NCBI GenBank assembly: GCA_016748015.1
Contig: JAAOMT010000786.1
Span: 223,744 to 287,743 of the forward strand
DNA from: Geosiphon pyriformis
Taxonomy: Eukaryota; Glomeromycota; Glomeromycetes; Archaeosporales; Geosiphonaceae
DNA: 64,000 bases
Direction of reading: 5' to 3'
Notes under the pieces: generated by a model
The model's input: only the letters and a program-made list of their open reading frames with translations
Told to the model about the DNA's origin: nothing
Database searches by the model: none
Shown here: piece by piece, positions 56,040-64,000 of the stretch
Numbering within the stretch: the stretch's first letter is position 1
Layout: every line of letters starts with the position of its first letter
Made by a program: the position numbers and the translations under genes

Positions 56040-57920
56040 ATTAGGTCTTATGTAGTTTGGGTTTCTCTAAACCAATGCATTTTGATTCTACATGGGCTGA
56101 TTTTGGGACTCGAGATGCCAATTTTGGTTGGCTACCATGGGCTGTTGCTGGTAAGTTCCTTGATTTTGGTACATGGTGGGGTATTGATGTGGTATTGGCG
56201 TGTATTGATTTCTGAGCATTTGGAGTGGTGCATAATAATTATTCTTGCATGCCTCATGCATCATTCACATTCAACATTGACTAATCAAATGTCCTATATG
56301 TTTGCAAAAATGGCAGGCGCGCATTTCTGTTCTGAAGTCCTGGCATGACAAATGATTATTTTGGCTGCCACTGAATTCCTGGTTGTGTCTTTGTGATGTT
56401 TGGTATGTGTTATTTCTTTCTGGGTCCAAGATGAGGTAACTTTCTATTTTCTAAGAGAGTTTCTCCCCTAATTGTGTTACTCTCTTTTCTAACATTTCTG
56501 TCTTGTTTTTTTCTATTACCATGTTAATTATTTGACTATGGTTAGCTTTTTTCTTAGCTGATTCAAGGGCTTTGGCAAGTGTAATGGCTTCTGGTAAGGA
56601 ATTTGGGTGGGCAGGGTGTACTTTTTCTAAAATGCTGCTTTTTAATCCTCTAATAAATTTATTTAAAACCTGAGGATTGGTATAGTATCTTTGCTTAATT
56701 GCTTCAATCTGACAGCAAATTTGATTAAATTAAGCAAAGTATTGGGTGACAGTTTCACCTGTACCTTGCTTGATAGTATTGAATTTGTTCTGCAGTTGGA
56801 TTACAGCATTTGGGTTATTAAAATACTCCAAAAGTGCATCTTTGAATTTGGCAAAGCTCATGGGTTTTGTTTCCAAGCTTTGATACCATGAGTCAGCAGT
56901 GTCTTTCAAGAAGAAAGATAATGTTTGGATTGCTCTTTGATTATTCCAGTTATTTGCTTAGATGGCTTTTTGTGCTTCTTTAAGCCATGTGTGCATATCT
57001 GTTTCTTCTTTCTCTCCTAAGAAATCCATTAATTGCATGATGTATGGTGTGGCTATTTCATCATTATTTTCTGCTAGTGAGTTTATTGGTCTAAGAGAAA
57101 GTAAGATGATATTTCTTTGAGTGTTCCTAAAGGTGGCTTCTCTTATATCCAGTTCTTCCTCTTGATCACAAGTTTTTTGGTTTTTGGACTGGCTGCTTGT
57201 TTCAGTGACTGGTCTTGTGCTTGTTTTTTTACTGGTTTCTTCAGATTCTGATTCAGACTTCTCTTCACAGTTTTCAAACTCTGCTCTGAATTTTGGTTGA
57301 AAAAGAAGTTTTTGGAATAGCAATGAATATTCTTCTGTAATTGGTATATCTCTTCAATTGCATTGTTTGAGCTTTTCAGTGTAATTAGGAGTTCTCAGCA
57401 TTTGTGAAGTTAATGTGGATGATAATACAGCTCCTAATGGAAGTTGGATTTTATTATCTGGAGAAAAATGGTAAGATCTTTCTTTTGGCGAATGAAGGCA
57501 TTGTTTTTTTACTGATTGCACAACCTTTTTTTTGGGTGTTTAAGTGGGTGTTTCTAATTTTTGCTGATTTTTTTTGTGATTAATTTCTGGATTGTGGACA
57601 TGTTTTCTGGTGTTCTTTGTGGATATTGGGTAATTTTTGTTGGTGTATTGCTCAATTTCATAATGAATTTGAACAATAGTCATGGCTAATGCTGTTGTTT
57701 TTTTTGTAGTAAATTGAGATAATTTTCTATATAATTGATGTTTTGTGTTGTTTGGTTCTTCTTCTCTTCCTATGTGATAATTTATTCTGGCATTAATGTA
57801 ATAGGTGAGGGCATTTTCAGCTGGAAAACACTCTTCTGGTAATCCAAAATCACTTTGATATTGTAAATAAAAGGCATGGCAGAATTCAACAACAGTAAGA
57901 TTAGGAGCTTTTGTTGCCAC
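56040..57920 (-). pseudogene. gag: C gag
   Basis: Opens at GTG-GCA-ACA (57920), as in B1. LTVVEFCHAFYLQYQ and YYINARINYHIGREEE are conserved, stop at 57540; a second open piece is 57323-56958 (acidic linker and IMQLMDFLGEKEETD). The core continues with stops to about 56460. The knuckle region near 56330-56290 is damaged (first cysteines read as Arg/Ala, expected C-Y-F-C). The plus ORF at 55998-56348 is a shadow. Confidence 0.85.
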
Positions 57921-58002
57921 TTTTGTTTCTTCTTTTTTAACAATGAATTATTGCTAATTATTATTTTTTTTTTGATTTTCTTTCCTCATAGGGTTCACCA
58001 AA

Positions 58003-58819
58003 TATTACAGGAGTGTTTTCTTGGTATATTTTAATTGTTGATCTCCCATTTTAATTGCAATCAGTCTCTTATGAGTTCCTTAATTTTTATGTGTTGGATA
58101 TTAATGATAATATACTAAAGATTTTCTTTTAATGTTGTGATTTAAGTCTTTTCTTTAATTTTAGTTGTCTTTGTATATTGTGTACTTTTTTTTAGAGGCT
58201 AATTTGAAATCTACCCACTGTCTGGAGTCTTCTCTGAGGCTATCCTTGTAATTGCCTAATGTGTTTCTCTAATTTAAAAACACAGAATGTTAATGGCCTT
58301 TTTGCAATTTCCCTAAGTATATAATAAAGCTTTTTCAATTTAATTAGTAACCACATAAATAATCTTGATTAGAGATTATTCTTCCAAAGGGTTCAAAAAT
58401 GAAATGATAGTTTCATTTATTAGAGAGGATATGTGAATTCTATTGTTAATCTCATAATTGTGATGTTCATTCAATTTATTATTTTTTTATTAATTCTTTT
58501 TGAATAAGATTTTATTTAGATATTTGTTGCTTCTAGTTGAAGCTGTTTTTTCTTCATTATTAAAAACTATTGTATATATATATAATTATTGTTTTATAAA
58601 ATAACGTCTTGTAATACTCTATTTCCGTTATTTCTAAATAGTGCTTGCTGCTATTGTGAAATAGTGCTTGCTGCTATTGCATAATAGTGCTTGCTGCTAT
58701 TGTAAAATAGTGCTTGCTGTTATTTGTAAATTATTTTTTTTATAAATTGTTGCTGTGCTATTTCATGATTGGCTAATTTATATCATTTATAATTCCTATT
58801 AAATTCTTGAACTGTAATA
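58003..58819 (-). repeat. C 5' LTR
   Basis: On plus TATTACAGGAGTGTTTTC ... TTGAACTGTAATA. It differs from the 3' LTR mainly by A/G and C/T changes. Four 23-bp units from 58637 to about 58729. On its inner side is the primer-binding region TTTGGTGAACCCTATGAGG (minus), as in B1. Confidence 0.9.
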
Positions 58820-59086
58820 TCACCTCTGCACCTAAAAAGCCCACCTTTAAGCCAAAAGTAAAAATCCTAATACCATTAAACTTGTCCTTGATCTAAAGTC
58901 TAACATCTACTTTCATCTTAATTTTAGTAAGAATAGAAACCATGTTATTAGATTTCAAATGCCAACAAATAATATTCTCTTGTTTTGCTGAATTGTTCAT
59001 TTCTCTCACATTACAAGTAGCAATTTTCTATATCAAATCACTCATTGGGAAGCAGAAAACACCTGAAAACTCAAGCCAGCATACAA

Positions 59087-60901
59087 CTAATTTAACTTCA
59101 CCAAAACTGAACCAATTAAGGCTTCAAGAGTCACCAACTTGAACTCCAAACAGCCCACCTTAGTTGTCAAAATTTTTAAGCTACTAAGGCCCAAAGCTGG
59201 AACAACAGAGAGAGGTACAGGCATTACTACAGAATTATCTAAAACTATATCCAAGTTCGAATCTAAATTGACATTTATCAGAGCAACTAAATGACCAGAA
59301 GAAGGAAGAGGGGCCAAAGACACTAATTTCATGCTGCCAAGTTTATGCAAAATGCCAGAAACCTGATCACCCAAGAGCTCTAAGGAACGTTCCAAAGAGG
59401 CCAAACAAGCATTCAAAGAAAAATTATTGGTCAAAACAAAAGGAGAACTATCACCCAAACCTGAAATACCAAAAAAAAAAGAACCAGAACCAGACTCAAA
59501 CAGTAGACCACCAGAAAAAGATGCAGAAAAGACTACTTGAGCTCATGACTTGTCACTGAAAGTAGCAGGGTAAAAAATAAGAACATTTTTCTTAACATAT
59601 AATCTGACCAACTGAAGACAATTCACATCAAAAGCATTTTTTATAAAGTTTTTTCTAGAAAGAGCAGACACAAGAGTGTCAGAAGCATTATATTCCAAAG
59701 CTAAGTGTTTAAACTTCTCACACTTTTCACACTAAACCAAGTCCAATCTAGCCCAAAAAAATCTCATACCACCAAAAATTGGCTCAGTGTAGAATGCAGA
59801 CTCAAGCTCATTTTCAGATTTAAAACCAATAATAATGCAGTGAGTCTGGTTGCCAGTCTCCAGAGAACAATTGATTACACAAGTTTTTTCACTAGCTTTT
59901 TCCAAAAGAGTACTAAGATCATGTGCAGTCATTCTCACTGGCAAAGTAAACAAAAGTGTCTTAAAGCAATCTCTAGACATCCAAGTATTCTGATTTCTTA
60001 TGGCCATAGTCACATGCACTGAGTTTTTCCCAATAAGGAATGATTATCTTGATGCCAATTGTTTTGTTTGCTCCAATTTAGCGAATTTTACCATAGTCTT
60101 CTGCCACATTCCAATCAGCTGAATCTTGATTGACTTAATATTACCAAACTCAGATACTGTGGCAATGATCATTTTCTTTGGCATATTCATGAGAATTTCT
60201 TTTATTACTATGGCCCAATCTGAATGGATTTTTTGTTTTTTAAGATCACTGTTTATGGTGATCTCTTTTTTCCTGGCCAATAATATGGCCTTTTTCATGC
60301 TTTCCTCTAATGTAAATGTAGATCTGATGATCTCTTTAAACTTTAAAAGAGTAGTGGCTCCCCCAAAACCATTGATTGTTGAGAAAATTTTTCTAATGAG
60401 TTGAGTTTTCACCATTGCTGATTTTTTTTCCACAGCTGAGAGATTAATGTCCAATGCAAATGACTTTTTGACAGGTATTTTCACTTGTACTTTGGTAATT
60501 TTAGGGTCAATCCACTTCTTTTTCAGAGAGAAATTAACATGAAGGGGAAGGATAATTTCAATATCATTCATAACAAAGTTGGAAGAACCAAAATCAACAC
60601 TAGTATTGAATTGCTTTGCTTTAAGAGTGGTAGTAGCTGAACCCAAAAGAGATTTACTACCAATGCTGGCCATGTCTACATTCTCATTATTACCAGACAA
60701 GCTGTCTACATTAGAATAAATACTATCACTGGACCCTAATTTAACCAGAAATACATTCTTCTCATCACCAGAATGCTTAATATTCCTTAGAGTTACTTTT
60801 TTTTTCTGAAAGAAAAAACCTTTAGCCAGACCATGAAAAGCACTCTTGAGTGCTTTTTTCTTAATCATATTGCTACCAGAGGCAGTCTCCAAGCTTATCA
60901 C
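59087..60901 (-). pseudogene. LINE copy 2 ORF1
   Basis: Starts MISLETASGSNMIKKK (60901) and stays open to 60044 (285 codons), longer than in copy 1. KVTLRNIKHSG is uninterrupted. The first RRM-like domain is AIVIKEILMNMPKKMII ... VKFAKLEQTKQL, the second FKTLLFTLPVRMTAHDL ... CIIIGFKSENEL (60019-59732). The knuckle is broken: CEKCEKFKHLALEY, last Cys changed to Tyr (about 59727-59686). The Ser/Leu-rich tail is 59458-59087. Confidence 0.85.
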
Positions 60902-61045
60902 AAACGAGTTATTAGGTAAAAAAATGTTGAGATAACTAACAAGAAAAAATAAAATAAAAAAACTTCTTTTTCAAAAAAGTGCTCTTTGGAGTTTTTTGAA
61001 TAGAAGAGAGAAAAAAAAAGTTTTTTTTTTTATTAAATCTTTTTT

Positions 61046-61270
61046 GCATAATTTTAATCATAATTTTTATAATATATGTTGTAATTTCTGTATCAAAAAA
61101 TATAAAAATCTGTTAATAATATTAAATTAATTAATAATTTTTAAAAAAATAAAAATTAATATTTTATTAATAGTTATAATTAAAAATTATTAATTTAAGT
61201 AATAATTTTAAAAATATTATACAATTTATATTTGGTTTTGATTAAAAGTAAAAAATAAAGTTTTTAATAA
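61046..61270. other. A+T-rich sequence before X2
   Basis: A+T-rich with no ORF or known repeat; ends ATAA directly before the X2 LTR. The matching target duplication would lie beyond the window. Confidence 0.7.
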
Positions 61271-61925
61271 TGTTACAGTTGAAACACATAGTTTTTATTA
61301 ATTATCACATGTATTAGCCACTGATGTTATATAATTAGCCATCTTATTTTTAGATAGTGATCATTGACCTGATCAATAACCTAATCGTTGATCTGATCAT
61401 TGACCACTTTAGATAGTTATATAAGCGATGATTCCCTTAGCTGTAGAAAGACATGATAAAAGTAACGAAATAAAACAATATCAATTACTTCCTCTTATAA
61501 TCGCTTATTTCCCTTTTCTTACTTTCAAGTATCTACTTGTTAGCATTCACATACCTTATCTTTTCCCTTTCTTGATTTGTATTTGTTAGAATTAGTCTGA
61601 GAAGCAATTGGCTTGCTCTTGTAATTTATTGAATAAAGAAACAATTGAAAAGCACAATGATATCTGTTATTGATTCTAAAAATTGCTGAGTTGAGGCATA
61701 GAATAATAGCAGTGGTGTTATCTTGTTGACAATCATAGACTATTTCTCTACCTTCAGATTTAAGAAAAGATTAGCGACTGTGATTTTTATGAGACTGATC
61801 ATGCACATTGAATTCCTACTTATTCAATTTGCTCCCTTATTGTAATTATTTCTTTGTTTATTTCCATCACCATACAATACTGTTCTCCCTTGCTATCCAT
61901 TAGCTTGTTACTCCAACCCGTAACA
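61271..61925 (+). repeat. X2 5' LTR
   Basis: 655 bp. U3 has about four 12-bp units of the type ATCATTGACCTG (61357-61410), then the TATA box TTATATAAG at 61417-61425. It is followed by a 6-nt spacer and TGGTGCTCCCTGTGAGG (61932), the likely primer-binding site, very similar to that of A1. Confidence 0.92.
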
Positions 61926-61977
61926 TAAAAGTGGTGCTCCCTGTGAGGTTGTCAAAATTCACTTACTCCCTCATTGT

Positions 61978-63531
61978 ATGGGTGATTACTCATATTTGCC
62001 ATAGCAATCAGAAGAACACTTTGCAGTACACAACAGAAACGACCAAAGTTTCATTGAACTTAACCCTCTGCCCTCCTGCTTGATCTGCTTTTCCCTTGAA
62101 AAACAATCCAGTAGACAATTCTAAAACTTTTGGAACTGGTTCCTGAATGAGCATTCAGCTGAAACCTACACAGCTTATACAACCTATTACTTTGACCAAG
62201 CTTATTTTGAAAACAACTTTGAAGAAAAAAACAACAGTATCAATCAGCTCTTATATTCTGCAACCTTTGAACAACAGCCTTCTGATTTTGAATATCTGAA
62301 TCATCAAATCCACATTTGGATTGCTGCCTATCAAGCAACTGAAACTCCCTTTGAAACAGAAGAAGAAAGCTACCAAACTGCCCCTGTTTTTGATCTTTTA
62401 TCAAACAAATCAGACTCGTTTACACAAACAGTTACCCCTGAACCAATGGCTAATGACCCCATGCAAGCAAACATTCTGGCCGCCCTCCAAGGTATACAAA
62501 CTGCTCTAGGGCGAAGAAACAACACCCCAATACCATTATTTAGAGGTGATGCACAAGATCCAATTGAATGGTTGAATGACTTTAAAAGAGCCGTTACAGC
62601 CAATCAATATGACAATGAGTACAAGTTTCTAATTGTCAATGGCTACCTTCAAGGATCCTCTACTATCTGGTTCTCACAAGAAACAGATGCCAATGCCCAG
62701 CAAAAAATCATTAGATAGACACCAGCAAATGTGTGAGAAATCAACACTTTTTTCACTACCCGGTTTGAAAACAAGTTCAGAACCCCAATATTAATATCAA
62801 AATGGCATATGGAATTGGAAAGAAGAACCCAAGGTCCCGGTGAAGTTGTAACTGAATACACCAAAGCAATCAAAAAGTTAATCAAATGAGTAGACACTAG
62901 AAGAAATTGAACAGAAGAGCAGAAAATTCACTCCTTCACAAAAGGATTAAGAACTGATTTATTGTATGTTCTTTGGCCCCTCCTGGCCCTGAAAAATAAT
63001 CTCACCATGGATATGGCCATTAAATTAGCACAAAGAATTGAAGATAACCAAAGGATGCACTTGGGATCCACACTACCAGTTTTTGCTTCTGTTCCTGTCA
63101 TGGCTCCTGCCTTTCAAATGGCTACTACTTCTTTTGCCACTCACACTCAAGATCCAAATGAACAGTTAATAGACAGACTTACAGCAAATCTTGCCCAGTT
63201 ATTAGAACCCTTAGCCCAAGCAGTCAGAGAAAATCAGCAACCACAAAGACCCAGATTTGAACCACACTTCAATTAGCCCCAGCAACCACTTTATCAAAGA
63301 CAACAAAATCGTGGCCCACCTGTATGCTATCGCTGTGGATTAACTGGACACTTTTCAAGAGATTGCAACAATCCTCCTCTGCCTCCACCAGTCCTCAGAA
63401 ACAATGATGCTCAGAACAACAGGATCAACAATAACAATGTGCCCAACCAAAGACCCAATCATGCCAACATCAATTTCTTTGGAGAAGATCCCCTAGTTAA
63501 AGCCACTGTTTATCAGCCTTTAAACTGGTAG
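61978..63531 (+). pseudogene. gag: X2 gag
   Basis: 517 codons in one frame from ATG 61978 to TAG 63529-63531. Starts MGDYSYLP, then TAG where X1 has Gln. Core: IPLFRGDAQDPIEWLNDFKR, LQGSSTIWF and a C-terminal leucine-rich stretch LIDRLTANLAQLLEPLAQ. CCHC knuckle CYRCGLTGHFSRDC at 63325-63366, then an Asn/Gln-rich linker. In-frame stops at about 61999, 62122, 62716, 62734, 62887, 62908 and 63274; those checked against X1 or against the expected residue are C-to-T or G-to-A changes. Confidence 0.9.
63519..63531 (+). promoter_or_regulatory. X2 -1 ribosomal frameshift site, TTTAAAC TGG TAG
   Basis: Gag codons read CCT TTA AAC TGG TAG. The canonical slippery heptamer T-TTA-AAC is at 63519-63525 and pol is open in the -1 frame from there. 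Downstream TGCAC / GTGCA could form a short stem, but this stem is not kept in X1. Confidence 0.75.
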
Positions 63532-64000
63532 GTGCACCTTCAAAGAGTGAGAGTGCAAGCCAACCAGAAAAAAACCCCTTTTACACTTTTAACTTAATTG
63601 ATAATGACCATGACATGGATGAATTAGCAATCAACCCCTCTGAATCCACAAGAAAGAAGAAGAAAGCCAAATTTGATTTTGTTCTGGACTCCAATAAAGC
63701 TTTTACATCAACTGCTGACAACAATGAGCCCCCAAAAGCCAAAGTTTTCAAGAACCCTCCAAAGTTAGAACTCCCAGAAATAGTACAAAAATCCGGTTCC
63801 TATTCTGTTGTCAAAGACCTTATGGAAACCCCAGCACATATAACCTTTGGCCAATTGATGACCCATCTACAATTCAGAAAAGATCTTTGCAAATCCCTGA
63901 TTCCAAAGAAAAAGACACCCAAAACCAATAAACGCTCTCGCCAAGCTGGACTTGCTGACAATAGCAATGTCACTCCTCTAATTTGTAAAGCCCAAGTGGC
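63528..64000 (+). pseudogene. pol: X2 protease region, runs off the window
   Basis: In the -1 frame: TFNLIDNDHDMDELAI, then KKKKAKFDFVLDSNKA, LELPEIVQKSG, METPAHITFGQL and ICKAQVA at the edge. This matches the X1 stretch 27303-26940 and stops just before the LILDSGS-type active site. No stop in the visible part. Confidence 0.88.

Larger units (their letters stand above)
54834..58819 (-). mobile_element. C: LTR element lacking pol (internal-deletion copy)
   Basis: LTRs of 818 and 817 bp (54834-55651, 58003-58819) enclose only 2.35 kb. The inside has gag (57920-56040) and then, without protease, dUTPase, RT or integrase, the post-integrase ORF remnant (about 55980-55652). Flanks are CCAC (54830-54833) and TCAC (58820-58823), one transition apart, inside LINE ORF2. 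It may have been mobilised in trans by a B-like element; this is inference. Confidence 0.9.
50375..58990 (-). pseudogene. LINE copy 2 ORF2, interrupted
   Basis: The endonuclease begins near 58990 (NVREMNNS), continues to LGAE at 58820, and resumes after element C at 54833 with AIVMNSLLTRH. It contains FGGNFNKNG (expected G-G-D-F-N-E-D-G: three G-to-A changes) and FDTDHEMVEIS. RT: LEQSFCKVVLDYLVIG, LPNRKTAGLSGISNKLWKH and FVDDTIWIGNGQ (active site Asp-Asp intact, 52753-52742). RNase H: NIFTDGLLSGL, VKVKEHSGVIGN. The tail has an incomplete zinc motif, LICGEVKLFDYVFTC (His changed to Tyr), near 50925-50870 and ends at 50375. Many frame changes. Confidence 0.87.
50239..61045 (-). mobile_element. 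LINE copy 2, split by element C
   Basis: Same family as copy 1, minus orientation. The 5' end is near 61015-61030 (CTCCAAAGAGCAC at 60990, minus) and the 3' end near 50252, with a poly-A-like tail. A candidate duplication AAATCTTTTTT flanks it (50239-50249 and 61035-61045), but it is low-complexity. Element C (54834-58819) sits in the endonuclease of ORF2. Confidence 0.85.
61271..64000 (+). mobile_element. X2: 5' part of a second family X element
   Basis: LTR 61271-61925, primer-binding region, gag and the start of protease; the element continues past 64000. It is the reference for X1: LTR ends TGTTACAGTTG / CCCGTAACA, gag reading through the position where Y2 split X1, and the frameshift site. 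Gag has stops at Gln and Trp positions, so it is also a pseudo-copy. Confidence 0.92.

Noticed and set aside
55998-56348. Plus-strand 116-codon ORF in element C
   Set aside because: It is the reverse strand of the gag knuckle region, matching B1 18880-19190 on the other strand.
61978-63531. Alternative genetic code (TAA/TAG = Gln, as in some ciliates)
   Set aside because: Many stops fall on Gln positions, but TGA and TAG also fall on Trp positions and catalytic residues are lost by the same transitions. Mutational decay explains all of these at once.
1-64000. RIP (repeat-induced point mutation) as the cause of decay
   Set aside because: Transitions dominate, but I cannot measure dinucleotide bias here, and the clearest example (Y2 LTRs) is at CpG, which fits methylcytosine deamination as well or better.

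Overview
This window is a retrotransposon graveyard. I find no host gene, tRNA, rRNA or CRISPR array. Nearly every base belongs to an LTR retrotransposon of the Ty3/gypsy type, to one of two LINE copies, or to extremely A+T-rich filler. The low G+C, the scarcity of CpG, and the gag/pol and LINE protein types suggest a fungal genome, most likely an arbuscular mycorrhizal fungus (Glomeromycotina, Rhizophagus-like). That placement is inference from recognised protein style; no single-copy gene is present to prove it. Two runs of N (24905-24924, 41899-41954) mark assembly gaps.

Layout, using local family labels. (1) 1-41103 is one nested block. An old family Y element (Y1, minus; 1-846 plus 40363-41103, internally deleted) was split by family X element X1 (minus, 847-40362). 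X1 was then hit by six younger insertions: A1 (plus, 876-10881, complete) in its 3' LTR; solo LTR D (plus, 14157-15067); a solo family A LTR (minus, 15245-16106); B1 (plus, 16343-25626, complete but gapped); Y2 (minus, 28258-38127, complete and best preserved); and another solo family A LTR (minus, 39270-40115) in its 5' LTR. Removing the insertions restores a collinear X1: LTR-gag-protease-RT-RNase H-integrase-LTR. (2) 41104-41485 is A+T-rich. (3) 41486-49112 is LINE copy 1 (plus), interrupted by a solo family B LTR. (4) 49113-50238 is A+T-rich. (5) 50239-61045 is LINE copy 2 (minus), interrupted by element C (54834-58819), a B-related element that lost pol. (6) 61046-61270 is A+T-rich. (7) 61271-64000 is X2 (plus), the left part of a second family X element that runs off the window.

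Elements A, B and Y share one architecture: gag (core plus CCHC knuckle), aspartic protease, a cysteine-rich region with several zinc-ribbon-like pairs, a dUTPase with its five motifs, a beta-rich tail, RT, RNase H, HHCC integrase, and a conserved ORF of unknown function after integrase. X lacks the dUTPase and zinc-ribbon region, starts gag with ATG, and has a TTTAAAC slippery site with pol in the -1 frame. In A, B, C and Y gag begins at GTG-GCA, with no usable ATG in the leader.

All coding regions are pseudogenes. Damage is mostly by transition (CAA/CAG to stop, TGG to stop, GAT to AAT, GGA to AGA or AAA) with a few frameshifts. Insertion sites carry 4-bp duplications; their mismatches are also all transitions.
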